Source: UBA7672 sp963784415
Lineage (GTDB): Bacteria > Pseudomonadota > Alphaproteobacteria > Caulobacterales > Hyphomonadaceae
Direction: 5' to 3'
NCBI GenBank assembly: GCA_963784415.1
Contig: CAWARK010000002.1
Span: 434,001 to 498,000, forward strand
Length of the DNA stretch: 64,000 bases
The first letter of the stretch is position 1, and each line of letters begins with the position of its first letter. A program made the translations under genes and the position numbers. This document shows, piece by piece, positions 1 to 9,002 of the stretch. Under the pieces are notes generated by a model. That model was given only the letters and a program-made list of their open reading frames with translations. It was not told the origin of the DNA and did no database searches.

Positions 1-1
1 G

Positions 2-490
2 CTCGCTGCGGCTGGCGTGAAGCTGAAGTCGGATGAGCAGTGGGAAATGGGCGACGCCGCCCGCAAGCGCGGCCTGTCCATCGAAGCGGCCAACGCGTGG
101 GACGTGCTGGTGAAAGCCAGCGACCCGTTGGCGGTGAAGAACAAGGGCCTGATCGACAGCACGAAGGCCAAGGCCGCCGTGGACAAGGCGACGGGCCTTG
201 CGCAGAGCGAAGCCACCGCCCCGACACGCGCTTCGGGTGAACCGTTCACCGATACTGCCGAGGGCTACATGGCGGCCGGCAACTACGCGAAAGCGATCGA
301 GCTGTTCGAAAAGGGTATCAAGAAGGGCGAGATGGACGCCGCCAAGGTTGAACTCATCAAGGTCCGCCTCGGCGTGGCCCAGTTCAAGGGCGGCAAGAAA
401 GCTGACGCCGTGAAGACATGGCAGGCGATCAAGGCCGACAACGGCGCGGCCTGGCTGGCCAAGTCCTGGCTGGCGATCGCCAAGGGCTGA
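2..490 (+). CDS. TPR-like protein, C-terminal part (5' end outside window)
   Basis: The reading frame is open to the left edge, so only the C-terminal part is visible; a GTG at 17 is in frame but is unlikely to be the true start. The last 80 residues contain a TPR-like helix pair (around TAEGYMAAGNYAKAIELFEK, then VRLGVAQFKGGKKADAVKTW), typical of exported or scaffold TPR proteins that stack helical hairpins to bind partners. Lys and Ala are abundant. No catalytic motif is visible. A Rho-independent terminator follows directly, so this is the last gene of its transcript. Function cannot be assigned without the missing N-terminus. Confidence 0.7.
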   Translation, partial: LAAAGVKLKSDEQWEMGDAARKRGLSIEAANAWDVLVKASDPLAVKNKGLIDSTKAKAAVDKATGLAQSEATAPTRASGEPFTDTAEGYMAAGNYAKAIELFEKGIKKGEMDAAKVELIKVRLGVAQFKGGKKADAVKTWQAIKADNGAAWLAKSWLAIAKG

Positions 491-516
491 TCTGGCTCTG
501 CGCTGAGACAACAAGG

Positions 517-553
517 AAAGGCCCGGCTGGAAACAGTCGGGCCTTTTGCTTTT
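517..553 (+). terminator. Rho-independent terminator after the TPR-like gene
   Basis: A 9-bp stem (AAAGGCCCG pairing with CGGGCCTTT) around a 12-nt loop is followed by a T-rich stretch (TTTTGCTTTT). It starts about 27 nt after the stop codon of the TPR-like gene, as expected for an intrinsic terminator. Confidence 0.85.
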
Positions 554-666
554 GGGGGCGACGGAAGCGCGACGGGGACTGCCGGTGAATCCAGCGGATC
601 CGCTGCTTCTCGAGCAGGCGTTTCGCGAGGCGTGCAAACCGGCGTGACACGCACTAGCCTTGGCGT

Positions 667-936
667 ATGGAAACGCTGGGCGCCATTATCATCGCGAAGC
701 TGTTCGATCCCCTGACGGCGATCATTGGTATCGCGTGCGGGGTCTGGACGAAGCACTGGTGGGGTGTCGTTCACGCGGGTCTCGCCGCCACGATCATCTG
801 CGAGGCAGTCGCCGTCGCGACGATACCGCATCACCAGTTTGACACGACGACGATCGTGATCGGGGCGCTGGCCGGAGCAGCGTGGGCGCTCATCGCCGGC
901 ACAGTGCGCAGCAAGATCCGGCAGTCCGGGAAATAA
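667..936 (+). CDS. small hypothetical membrane protein
   Basis: This 89-residue protein starts at ATG 667 and has three hydrophobic stretches (about residues 4-24, 32-53 and 62-82), consistent with a small inner-membrane protein. It ends with a basic tail (RSKIRQSGK), probably cytoplasmic. It matches no family I recognise. It stands alone between a terminator and the convergent permease gene, whose stop codon lies 22 nt beyond its end. Coding potential is supported mainly by the GC-rich third codon positions and the clean hydrophobic pattern. Confidence 0.5.
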   Translation: METLGAIIIAKLFDPLTAIIGIACGVWTKHWWGVVHAGLAATIICEAVAVATIPHHQFDTTTIVIGALAGAAWALIAGTVRSKIRQSGK

Positions 937-957
937 GGAACGACCGCTTGGCGGCGA

Positions 958-3027
958 TCAGCCCGCGCCGTCTTCCGGCGTGTTGGCGGTGGCGTCGGCG
1001 AGCTTGGTGTCGGCGGTCTCGCGGGAGAAGCGGGCGAGGATGGTGTCGGGGCCGATGTCGACGCGCATGGGCAGCACGATCAACGGTGCGTCGTGCGCGT
1101 GAAGCCGTCTCTGCAGGTTCAACGCCGTGCCGCCGTGGAGCAGGGTGGAAGCCCAGCCGTGCGGCTTGGTCATCGCGCGCGTGGCGACGAAGATCGCGTT
1201 CGGATAATCCCTCTGCGCCTTGAGGCAGAGTTCTTCCAGCGTGATCACCGCGTCGGTCGAGAAACCCGTATAGACCTTGGCCGGCATGCCGTGGTCGCGG
1301 CACCAGGCGACGATCTTGCCGGCGCGCTCGCCGACCTGCGTCTTCAGGCGTTCCAGCGCTTCGTGGCCGCCATAGGCCTCGGCGTCGACTTCGCCGGCGG
1401 AGATGATCAGCACCGAGTCGAACTGGCCGCGGAACAGGCGCTGGGCATGCATCAGCGCGTGCAGGCCGGCCGCGCCGTGCGGGCCGGTGACGATGCCGAC
1501 GGGGCGCTTCATCACGATCGGCTTGGGGATGTCGATGGCGGCGTCCGGATCGCGGATCAGCAGGTCTTCGAACGTGTTCTCCATCGACTTGTCGAAGCGG
1601 CGGTAGTGGTCGCGCACCCAGTAGCCGCAGGCTGCGATCATCAGCGCCACGACGAGCGCGACCCATGCACCCTGGCTGAACTTGGCGAGGAAGAGGGTGA
1701 CGAGGATCGAGACGGCGACCAGCAGCGCGATCATCGAAATGGCGGTGTCGATCGTCCATTTGATGGGCGGACGGCCGCGCCGGTTCGAGAAATTGTAGCG
1801 GACAAGGCCGGTGATCGAGAGGCTGAAGGTCAGGAAGACGTTGATCGAGTAGAGCACGACGAGGCTGTGAACCTGCCCCCCGGTGAACAGCAGCAGCAGG
1901 CTGGCCGCGACGCCCATGGTGAGGACGCCATTCTGCGCCACCAGCTTGTTGGAGAGGTGGGCGAACGAGTGCGGGGCCCACTTGTCGATGGCCATCCACG
2001 CCAACACGGCCGGGCCTCCCAGGAATCCGGAGGAGGCCGCGACCAGCAGCAGCGTGGCCGCAAACACCATCGCGACGCCGAGGATGATCTGGCGGATCAG
2101 CTCCTGGTCCGGGAACAGCTTCAGGAGGGTGGCGTCGAACACCACGGCGTTCAGCGTCTTGCCATCGACCATCTGGGGCAGCCAGACCGTGTAGAGCAGC
2201 ATGATGCCGCCTGCGAGAACGGCCAGCGACACCGCGATCAGGGCCATGGCGCGCGCGCCGGTCTGGGCGCGCGGCTGCTTCAGGTTGTGCGCGTTTTCCG
2301 AGAGCGCCTCGATGCCGGTATAGGTGCCGGCGCCTGCTGCATAGGCGGTGGCGATGACGGCGATCAGCGCCCACAGGCCATCTTTCTGGACCACCCCGCC
2401 GACATGCTGTTCAGCCCGCACGACGCTGGCGACCAGCACATCGCTCTTGGCGGCGAGCCCCATGCCGATCAGCACGACGTGGATAATGAGGAAGCCGAAC
2501 ACGATGGGCGCGAGCACCATCACGGACTCGCGCACCCCCCGCAGGTTGAGGAACAGGAGAATTCCCATGCCGCCCGCGAGCGCGAATGGCTTGAATTGCA
2601 GCCAGTCGTGCGGGACGAGGTTGAACATCGCGTCCGAGGCGGCCGCGACCGAGATCGCGATGGTCAGCGAATAGTCCACCACCAGCGCCGAGCCGGACAA
2701 GAGGCCCGCCAGCGGGTGAACGAGGCGGGTCGCGGCCTTGTAGCCGCCGCCGCCATTGGGAAACAGGCGGATGATCTGCACGTAGGCCAGCGAGATGATC
2801 ACCACGGTCAGCGCCGTGATCAGCGCCAGCCAGATCACCAGCGGTTCGTGCCCGGACTGGTGCAGCGCCTTGTAGGCTTCTTCCGGGCCGTAGTTCGCCG
2901 AAGACAGGCTGTCCGCGCCCACGCCCGCCCATGCCAGCACGGCGACCAGCGCCGCGGTGCGCCATGTCTCCAGGCTGAGCGGGTCCTTGATCTTGGATTT
3001 CCGGCTGGGTTTGTCGGGCGCTGCCAT
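958..3027 (-). CDS. APC-superfamily permease (KimA/YdaO-like)
   Basis: A 689-residue transporter of the amino acid-polyamine-organocation superfamily. The N-terminal 480 residues carry about twelve membrane segments, starting with the family-typical stretch GADSLSSANYGPEEAY near residue 38, where a broken first helix forms the substrate site. A soluble domain of about 200 residues follows (from about RPVGIVTGPHGAAG), as in the long APC members that include the potassium importer KimA. Substrate (potassium or an amino acid) cannot be decided from sequence. The gene is monocistronic, with a hairpin in its leader. The start at 3027 gives a basic cytoplasmic N-terminus before the first helix. Confidence 0.75.
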   Translation of the reverse strand: MAAPDKPSRKSKIKDPLSLETWRTAALVAVLAWAGVGADSLSSANYGPEEAYKALHQSGHEPLVIWLALITALTVVIISLAYVQIIRLFPNGGGGYKAATRLVHPLAGLLSGSALVVDYSLTIAISVAAASDAMFNLVPHDWLQFKPFALAGGMGILLFLNLRGVRESVMVLAPIVFGFLIIHVVLIGMGLAAKSDVLVASVVRAEQHVGGVVQKDGLWALIAVIATAYAAGAGTYTGIEALSENAHNLKQPRAQTGARAMALIAVSLAVLAGGIMLLYTVWLPQMVDGKTLNAVVFDATLLKLFPDQELIRQIILGVAMVFAATLLLVAASSGFLGGPAVLAWMAIDKWAPHSFAHLSNKLVAQNGVLTMGVAASLLLLFTGGQVHSLVVLYSINVFLTFSLSITGLVRYNFSNRRGRPPIKWTIDTAISMIALLVAVSILVTLFLAKFSQGAWVALVVALMIAACGYWVRDHYRRFDKSMENTFEDLLIRDPDAAIDIPKPIVMKRPVGIVTGPHGAAGLHALMHAQRLFRGQFDSVLIISAGEVDAEAYGGHEALERLKTQVGERAGKIVAWCRDHGMPAKVYTGFSTDAVITLEELCLKAQRDYPNAIFVATRAMTKPHGWASTLLHGGTALNLQRRLHAHDAPLIVLPMRVDIGPDTILARFSRETADTKLADATANTPEDGAG

Positions 3028-3042
3028 GACTCAGTCCGGATG

Positions 3043-3061
3043 AGGCCTGCCGCGCAGGCCT
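3043..3061. repeat. hairpin in leader of the APC permease
   Basis: A perfect inverted repeat, AGGCCTGC-CGC-GCAGGCCT, lies 16 nt upstream of the permease start codon, inside its presumed 5' untranslated region. There is no T tract, so it is not a standard terminator. It may modulate translation or be a dispersed palindrome. The rest of 3028-3260 shows no gene. Confidence 0.45.
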
Positions 3062-3260
3062 GCGCCGGGGCGGCGCGGGCGGACATTCCCTCCGCCGCCG
3101 ATATCCTGCAAGCCCGTCGCCTCCAATAATCCGCTGGAACTCTAAGGTGATCTGTGGCTAGGCGCGGGTGGTTCAAGCCGCCCATATAGCCATGAGGCCG
3201 CTTGAATTGGGTTCGCTCTGTTCGGCGCACCTGAAAACGTCAAACCGGAGATACTGAACG

Positions 3261-4239
3261 ATGCGTCTGGCGATGATCGGGCTTGGCCGTATGGGCGCCA
3301 ATATTGCGCGACGGCTGATGCGCGGCGGGCATGAGGTCGTGGCGTTCAATCGCAGCCCGGAGCCGGTTGCCGCGCTGGCCCGCGAGGGGGCGCTTCCGGC
3401 CGCGTCACTGAAGGACGCCGCCGCGCAGATGACGGCGCCGCGGATCTTCTGGGTGATGCTGCCGGCCGGGAGAGGTGACCGAGCGCGCGATTGCAGAGCT
3501 GTGCGAGATTTCCGAACCCGGCGACATCATCATCGATGGCGGCAACACGTTCTACAAGGACGACATTCGCCGCGCCGCCCTGATCGCGGGCAAGGGTCGG
3601 CACTATGTCGACGTTGGCACGTCGGGCGGCGTGTGGGGGCTGGAGCGTGGCTACTGCATGATGATCGGCGGCGACAAGGCGATCGTCGACTATCTCGATC
3701 CGATCTTCGCGACGCTCGCGCCGGGAGCGGGCAGCATCGCGCCCACCAGAGGCCGTAACGATCCCGACGATCGCGCCACGCGCGGCTATATCCATGCGGG
3801 TCCGGCGGGCGCTGGGCATTTCGTGAAGATGGTGCACAACGGCATCGAGTACGGGTTGATGCAGGCCTATGCCGAAGGGTTCGATATCCTGCGCAACAAG
3901 TCGTCCGACAAACTGCCCGAGAACGAGCGTTTCGATATCAACGTGGCCGACGTCGCCGAGGTGTGGCGGCGCGGGAGCGTTGTCTCGTCCTGGCTGCTGG
4001 ACCTCTGCGCCAACGCGTTGGCGCAGGATCGCGCGCTCGACGGGTTTCAGGGCAAGGTTGCGGATTCCGGCGAGGGACACTGGACGATCGAGGCCGCGAT
4101 GGAAGAGGCGGTTCCAGCCAACGTGCTCTCCGCCGCGCTGTTCGCCCGCTATCGCAGCCGGCAGGACGCAACCTTTGGCGACAAGCTGCTGTCGGCCATG
4201 CGCTTCGGTTTCGGGGGACATGTCGAGCCGCCGAAGTAG
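3261..4239 (+). pseudogene. gnd: 6-phosphogluconate dehydrogenase (decarboxylating), one frame break
   Basis: NADP/NAD-dependent oxidative decarboxylation of 6-phosphogluconate to ribulose 5-phosphate in the pentose phosphate pathway, short (about 325-residue) GntZ/YqeC-type subfamily. The N-terminal Rossmann motif GLGRMGANIARRL is in frame 3261. Near 3468-3474 the frame jumps by one extra base (the expected Ala-Gly-Glu-Val-Thr-Glu is interrupted) and continues as ERAIAELCEI and DGGNTFYKDD, followed by the conserved GTSGGVWGLERGYCMMIGG and HAGPAGAGHFVKMVHNGIEYG with the catalytic Lys. The remaining sequence is full length and conserved, so a sequencing indel is as likely as real inactivation. 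Confidence 0.8.
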
Positions 4240-4407
4240 GTGGACGGCCCCCAAAACACCCGTATTTACCAGCCAAACCACCCCTACTGCCGACCTATCG
4301 CCGCAACGTCGCCGCCGCGTTTGACGCAGCGCGGCGAAGCCGTCATACGGGGCGCAAAACGGGCCAAAGGCCCATCCTCCCACGCTCTGGACGACTTTTT
4401 CGCCGCC

Positions 4408-6306
4408 ATGCTGACGATCAATGACCTGACATTCCGGATCGACGGCCGGGCGCTGTTCGAGAACGCGTCGGCGCAGATCGCCGACAGCTGGAAGGTTGGC
4501 CTCGTCGGGCGCAACGGCACGGGCAAGTCCACCCTGCTGCGCATCATCCGGGAAGAGCTCGCCAAGGGCGAGGGCAATGGCGATGGCTCGATCCGCATCA
4601 ATCGCGGGGCCAAGATGGGCTTCGTGCTGCAGGAAGTTCCCGCCAACGACCAGACGCTGCTCGACGTGGTGCTGGAAGCCGACGTCGAACGCGCGAGCCT
4701 GATGCGCGAGGCGGACACCTGCGAAGACCCGAACCGCATCGGCGAGATTCACGAGCGGCTGGCCGATATCGACGCGTGGTCGGGCGAGGCGCGAGCGGCG
4801 GAGATTCTCGTCGGTCTTGGCTTCACGCAGAACGACCTCTCGCGCGCGTGCAAGGAATTCTCCGGCGGCTGGCGCATGCGCGCGGCGCTCGGCGGCGTGC
4901 TGTTCGCGCAGCCGGAACTGCTGCTGCTCGACGAGCCGACCAACTATCTCGATCTTGAGGGCGCTGCCTGGCTCGAGACGTATCTTCGCAAGTATCCGCA
5001 CACCGTCGTCATCGTCAGTCACGATCGCGACCTGCTCAACCGTTCGGTGACGCACATCCTCGCGGTGGAGAATGCCAAGCTGGTGCTGCAGGCGGGCGGC
5101 TATGACACCTACCTGCAGCGGCGCGCCGAGCGCACGCAGCACCTCGCCGCGCAGAAGGAAAAGCAGGACGTCCAGCGCGCGCACATGCAGAGCTTCATCG
5201 ACCGCTTCAAGGCCAAGGCGTCGAAAGCCGCCCAGGCCCAGAGCCGCATGAAGATGCTGGAGAAGATGACGGTGATCACGGTGCCGCTGTCCGAGCGCAC
5301 CATTCCGTTCAAGTTCTACGAAGTGGAAGAACTCGCATCCCCCATTCTCGAACTCGACAAGGTCGACATGGGTTATGCTCCGGGCAAGCCCGTGCTGGAT
5401 CGTGTCAGCCTGCGTCTCGATTTCGATGATCGTATCGCCATCGTCGGCGCCAACGGGCAGGGCAAGACCACGCTGGTCAAATCCATCGCCCAGAAGCTGC
5501 CGCTGCTGCAGGGCATTCGCCGCGCCTCGAAAAATCTGCGCATCGGCTATTTCAGCCAGGACCAGCTCGACGAATTGCGCGCGGGCGAGACTGTGCTGGA
5601 GCATGTGAAGGACCTGCTTCCGAATGCCGGTCAGGCGCAGGTGCGTGCGCTGGCGGCGCAGTTCGGCTTCGGCCACGAGAAGTGCGAGACGAAGGTCGAC
5701 AAGCTGTCGGGCGGCGAGAAGGTGCGCCTGCTGATGGGGCTCACGACTTACAAGAAGCCGCACATTCTTATCCTCGACGAACCGACGTCGCACCTGGATA
5801 TCGATAGCCGCGAGGCGTTGATCTATGCGCTGAACGAGTTCAACGGCGCCGTGCTGGTCATCACCCACGACACGTATCTGGCCGAAGCGACCGCCGATCG
5901 GCTGTGGCTGGTCAACAACGGCAAGGCCAACCCGTATGACGGCGACCTTGCCGACTACAAGGCGCTGGTGCTCGCAGCCGACCGGCCGGACCAAGACAAG
6001 CAGCACGCCATCGCGCGCGCGGAGATCGCGGCGGCTTCGAATGCAAGTTCGGCGAAGGACGACAAGCCGAAGGCGGCGAAGATGTCCTTCAAGCAGAAGC
6101 ACCGCATCGAGACGGCCGAGAAGGAAGTCGAGAAGGCGCGAGCTGCTCTGGAGTTGCTCGATCGCGATCTCGGCGACCCCGACACGTTCACGCACAAGGC
6201 CGACGCGGAAGCCAAGCTGAAAGGCCGCGCGAAAGTGCAGGCGCAGCTGGATGCAGCGGAGTCGGAATGGCTCGCCGCGCTGGAAGCGGCTGAGGGGAAG
6301 GGTTGA
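4408..6306 (+). CDS. ABC-F family ATPase (Uup-like)
   Basis: A soluble duplicated ATPase without membrane domain, acting on ribosomes (translation factor/resistance-type ABC-F). Two ABC cassettes are present. The first has Walker A GRNGTGKST near residue 35, signature FSGGW and Walker B LLLLDEPTNYLD. The second has Walker A GANGQGKTT, signature LSGGEK and Walker B ILILDEPTSHLD. The linker between them is charged and helical, and the C-terminus (from about KQKHRIETAEKEVEKARAAL) is an antiparallel coiled coil as in Uup. I chose ATG 4408 because the protein then begins at the first strand (MLTINDLTF); an upstream in-frame start would add 56 unrelated residues. It is 632 residues long. Confidence 0.9.
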   Translation: MLTINDLTFRIDGRALFENASAQIADSWKVGLVGRNGTGKSTLLRIIREELAKGEGNGDGSIRINRGAKMGFVLQEVPANDQTLLDVVLEADVERASLMREADTCEDPNRIGEIHERLADIDAWSGEARAAEILVGLGFTQNDLSRACKEFSGGWRMRAALGGVLFAQPELLLLDEPTNYLDLEGAAWLETYLRKYPHTVVIVSHDRDLLNRSVTHILAVENAKLVLQAGGYDTYLQRRAERTQHLAAQKEKQDVQRAHMQSFIDRFKAKASKAAQAQSRMKMLEKMTVITVPLSERTIPFKFYEVEELASPILELDKVDMGYAPGKPVLDRVSLRLDFDDRIAIVGANGQGKTTLVKSIAQKLPLLQGIRRASKNLRIGYFSQDQLDELRAGETVLEHVKDLLPNAGQAQVRALAAQFGFGHEKCETKVDKLSGGEKVRLLMGLTTYKKPHILILDEPTSHLDIDSREALIYALNEFNGAVLVITHDTYLAEATADRLWLVNNGKANPYDGDLADYKALVLAADRPDQDKQHAIARAEIAAASNASSAKDDKPKAAKMSFKQKHRIETAEKEVEKARAALELLDRDLGDPDTFTHKADAEAKLKGRAKVQAQLDAAESEWLAALEAAEGKG

Positions 6307-6308
6307 GG

Positions 6309-6587
6309 CTAGACGTTCCCGCCGCCGCCACCGCCGCCGCCTGCGCCGCCACCACCGCCCTTGCCTTGCGTCCGGCGCATCATCTGGTTACCGGCGCCGC
6401 CGAAGGACTTGCCGCCGCCCTTGAGCTGGTTGGGGTCGAAGCCGGGCTTCTTGACGCCGGGGGGGCCGTTCTTGGCGGCGCGGGCGCTCTGGAGCTTTTC
6501 CAGCGCCTGTTTCGCGATGTCGCTCTGGCTTGCGCCGGTATCAGCAGCCTTTTTGGCCGGTTTCTTGGGATCGCTCGCCTTGGCCAT
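6309..6587 (-). CDS. small basic Gly-rich hypothetical protein
   Basis: A 92-residue protein with a Lys/Ala-rich helical N-terminus (MAKASDPKKPAKKAADTG, then IAKQALEKLQSARAAKNGPP) and a low-complexity tail of almost pure glycine. It may be a small nucleic-acid-associated protein, but no family is recognised and the composition alone proves nothing. It ends 3 nt from the convergent ABC-F stop codon and lies 11 nt downstream of the QueD-like gene, so it is probably the last gene of the pterin operon transcript. Confidence 0.55.
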   Translation of the reverse strand: MAKASDPKKPAKKAADTGASQSDIAKQALEKLQSARAAKNGPPGVKKPGFDPNQLKGGGKSFGGAGNQMMRRTQGKGGGGGAGGGGGGGGNV

Positions 6588-6598
6588 GTCCGGCTCCG

Positions 6599-6964
6599 TT
6601 ATCTGGCGGGCGTATAGACCGCCCGCTGCTTCAATGTAGGCCGCTCGATCTCCAGACGCGAGGGGGAGACGCCAGCTTCCTTCATCCGTGACTCAATCCA
6701 GATAAGGATATGTTCAAAGGTGGGCTTCTCAAGGCCTGGCACGTCGTTCAGCACAGTATGATCGAGGCTGCCGAGGATGGTCTTCAGAAGGCTTTCCAGC
6801 GCGCCGAGGTCCATCACCCAGCCGTCCTGATCGGGGCGGGCCGAGGCGACGCTGGCGGTGACGACGAAGCTGTGGCCGTGGACGCGGCGATAGTGCTGCG
6901 CGCCGGCTTCGGCCTCGATGTAGTGGCTGGCCTCAAAGCTGGCCGTTGCGCTGATCTCGAACAT
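6599..6964 (-). CDS. 6-pyruvoyl-tetrahydropterin synthase / QueD family protein lacking the catalytic Cys
   Basis: A T-fold pterin enzyme of 121 residues. Zinc ligands are visible as His14 (EASHYI) and His29/His31 (VHGHSF), with the Asp-His pair in LDHTVLND and a conserved Glu near the C-terminus (LEIERP). In QueD and PTPS the catalytic Cys sits four residues before the first His of HGH; here that residue is Tyr25 (YRRVHGH). So ordinary 6-carboxytetrahydropterin or pyruvoyltetrahydropterin synthase chemistry is doubtful. It follows folB by 9 nt in an operon with a FolM-like reductase, which suggests a pterin role rather than queuosine. Fold assignment is secure; reaction is not. Confidence 0.75.
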   Translation of the reverse strand: MFEISATASFEASHYIEAEAGAQHYRRVHGHSFVVTASVASARPDQDGWVMDLGALESLLKTILGSLDHTVLNDVPGLEKPTFEHILIWIESRMKEAGVSPSRLEIERPTLKQRAVYTPAR

Positions 6965-6973
6965 GACCGGAAC

Positions 6974-7372
6974 TCAGACTTCCAGCGTCCACCAGGGGAA
7001 GCCGGACAGGGAAGGGCCCATCCGCCCCATGCGGCAGGCCACGGCTGCGACGCCGGGATATACGTCGGGCTTGTCGGTTTGCACAACCGCCCCCAGCACG
7101 CCGGGCTGACGCAGGCATAGATCGAGAATTTCCCCGCAAAGTGTCTCGTGCAGGTTGAAATGGCGGGCGGCGACGAAGCCGAGGACGCCCTCGCGCACGA
7201 AATCATAGTCCTGGACGCCCTCGATCGTGTCGCCACCGGGCGGGGGCTTCAGCATCAGGGTGACGGACACCAGCAGGGTCTGGCGAGCGGCCTGCTCGAA
7301 GGCGTGGATGCCGATCGAGGCGAGGGTTTCGATGCGGCTGATGCGGACGAGGTAGAAGTCGGGGTGGGCCAT
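6974..7372 (-). CDS. folB: dihydroneopterin aldolase family protein (FolB/FolX-like)
   Basis: Dihydroneopterin aldolase cleaves 7,8-dihydroneopterin to 6-hydroxymethyl-dihydropterin and glycolaldehyde in folate synthesis; the related FolX epimerises the triphosphate. The 132-residue protein shows the T-fold hallmarks: RIETLASIGIHAFEQAARQ near the N-terminus (substrate Glu), DTIEGVQDYDFV (Tyr/Asp) and the catalytic Lys in VVQTDKPDVYPG. The start codon shares one base with the stop of the upstream FolM-like gene (TGATG), so translation is probably coupled. The C-terminus (FPWWTLEV) is a little longer than in E. coli FolB. Confidence 0.8.
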   Translation of the reverse strand: MAHPDFYLVRISRIETLASIGIHAFEQAARQTLLVSVTLMLKPPPGGDTIEGVQDYDFVREGVLGFVAARHFNLHETLCGEILDLCLRQPGVLGAVVQTDKPDVYPGVAAVACRMGRMGPSLSGFPWWTLEV

Positions 7373-8155
7373 CAGCTGTCGCCTTTTGGGCGGGTATCGA
7401 ACATCACGTCGCGGGCGCTGGCGGCGAGGCGCTGGCCGTTGTCGACATGCAGCACCTGCGCGGTGAGCGCGGTGTTGCCGAGCAGGAATTCGGCGGCTGA
7501 GGTGATGTTGTCGAGATCGATGGGGCGGCCCATCGGGTTGCGGCTGGCGGCGGTTTCGAATTCTTCCTGCGACTGGTCGAAGGATGGGAGCAGCAGGCCC
7601 GGCGCGATGGCGTTGACGCGGACGGTGGGCGCGAAGGCGCGGGCCATCATGTCGGTGGCGGCCAGCAGCCCGGCCTTGCTGAGTGTGTAGGAGAAGAAGT
7701 CCGGGTTCATGTTCCAGAGCTTCTGGTCGAGCATGTTGATGATGCAGTTGTCATGGCGCCGGATCGGCCTGCGCGAAGAAGCGTTCCGACAACAACGCGG
7801 GCGCGCGCAGGTTCACCGCCATGGCGCGTTCAAGCACGTCGGGCTTGATTGCGCCGGGCGTGTCGTAGTCGAAGATCGAAGCGGAGTTGATGAGGCCGCT
7901 GAGCGGACCGCCGGCGAGTTGCGCGGCCTGATCGACGAGCGCACAGGCGGCGGAATGATCGGCCAGGTTGGCGCTGATCGTCCACGTGTCGGGGTTCTTC
8001 GCTCGCAGTGTTTCGCAGAGCTGTTCGGCGTCGGCGGCGTTGCTGTTGGCGTGGATGATGACGGCGTGGCCGGCAGCGGAAAGGTGTTCGACAAGCCGCC
8101 GCCCGACGCGCTTGGCGCCGCCTGTCACGAGGATGGTTTTCCGGGCCGAGTTCAT
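7372..8155 (-). pseudogene. folM: FolM-like SDR pteridine reductase, one frame break
   Basis: A short-chain dehydrogenase resembling pteridine/dihydromonapterin reductases. The N-terminal part (from ATG 8155) has the NADPH motif TGGAKRVGRRL and the IINSAS-type strand. Around 7750 the frame shifts by one extra base and resumes as DNCIINMLDQKLWNMNPDFF, followed by the catalytic YTLSK motif and the C-terminal VLHVDNGQRLA. With the frame repaired it is a complete protein of about 260 residues. It heads a tight operon with FolB and the PTPS-like gene, which supports a pterin substrate. The break is one of many similar single-base shifts in this window and may be a sequencing error. Confidence 0.75.
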
Positions 8156-8248
8156 GCGTGGGTTTGGCGCTTGGGTGGCGCGGCGGTCAAGCCTGTGCGC
8201 GGGCGCAGGGTCGTTTCATTGGAAGAATTCGGCCTGAGCGCGAAAGGT

Positions 8249-8381
8249 GAGGTGGGGAGCAGCTCTTTGTTCGGGACGATGCGGCAGGTGGGGGAACCTG
8301 CTGGGGGCATTCGCATCATCGACCGAGGGGGCTTGAGAAGCTCCCCACCTCTGCACCCTTCTACGGGAGTTGAAGGGTGCA
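8249..8381. repeat. inverted-repeat cluster upstream of folM-like gene
   Basis: Two inverted repeats lie in the 250-nt gap between two minus-strand genes. GAGGTGGGGAGC (8249-8260) pairs perfectly with GCTCCCCACCTC (8340-8351). Immediately after it, TGCACCCTT (8352-8360) pairs with AAGGGTGCA (8373-8381). The second hairpin is followed on the plus strand by AATTTTG. The arrangement resembles a small dispersed palindromic element rather than a simple terminator. No gene is visible in 8156-8405. Confidence 0.5.
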
Positions 8382-8405
8382 ATTTTGTGGCGATAGGGGG
8401 CGAAC

Positions 8406-9002
8406 TCAGCCCGGCCCACCGCCAGGGCCGCCGCCTCCGGGAGGACGGCCGCCACCGCTACCGCCCGGCCGTCCGCGTCCACCGCCCTGGCCTTGTCCGC
8501 CGCCTTGTCCGCCTTCGCGGCCCATCGTGCGCTGGGGCGCGTCCATCAGCATTTCGGCGCGCGTGATGCGACCGTCCTGATCCTTGTCCATGTGGTCGAA
8601 TTCGTGGCGGAGGGCGACCGAGAATTCTGCCGGGGTGATCGTGTAGTTCATGTCGGTGTCGGCCGCGCGCATGTCGGGCTGGGCTTCCTTGTCGCCCATC
8701 ATCAGGCGGCACCAGTCGGTCATTTCGAAGCCGGTGATGACGCCGCTGTGGTCGACGTCAGCTCGGGCGAATTCGGTAGGGATAGCGGCCTCAAATTCTT
8801 CCCTGCTGAGGACGAGATCGCGGTTGGCGTCCATGCCGGTGAACAGGATGGCGACGGGACGGGCGATCTTTGCTTCCTGCAGCATCCCGCCGGCGCGCGC
8901 ACTATCGGGCGGGCCGCCGCCGGGAGGTCCGGGTGGACCGGAGGCGCAGGCCGTCGCGCAGCTGAGCGCGAAGAGTGAAAGGATTATCCGTGTGCCCTGC
9001 AT
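8406..9002 (-). CDS. EF-hand lipoprotein with four calcium-loop motifs
   Basis: A 198-residue exported protein. The N-terminus is a signal peptide ending in a lipobox-like ATAC-A. Four EF-hand loops follow: DANRDLVLSREEF, DVDHSGVITGFEM, DTDMNYTITPAEF and DKDQDGRITRAEM, the last closest to the canonical DxDxDG. The last 45 residues are a Gly/Pro/Arg-rich low-complexity tail. It is probably a periplasmic calcium-binding protein of the kind common in alphaproteobacteria. The third loop has Asn/Thr at liganding positions and may bind weakly. No partner gene is obvious; the neighbouring nuclease gene is 115 nt upstream. Confidence 0.8.
   Translation of the reverse strand: MQGTRIILSLFALSCATACASGPPGPPGGGPPDSARAGGMLQEAKIARPVAILFTGMDANRDLVLSREEFEAAIPTEFARADVDHSGVITGFEMTDWCRLMMGDKEAQPDMRAADTDMNYTITPAEFSVALRHEFDHMDKDQDGRITRAEMLMDAPQRTMGREGGQGGGQGQGGGRGRPGGSGGGRPPGGGGPGGGPG

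Noticed and set aside
1093..3129. Long open frame (about 680 codons) opposite the APC permease
   Set aside because: It is antisense to a clear membrane transporter, its translation is a low-complexity Arg/Asp/His/Gln sequence, and no domain or ribosome-binding site is visible. Such frames are typical of GC-rich genes.
3346..6195. Open frame of about 950 codons opposite gnd and the ABC-F gene
   Set aside because: It is antisense to two conserved genes, its translation is repetitive Arg/Leu/Gln-rich, and there is no recognisable domain.
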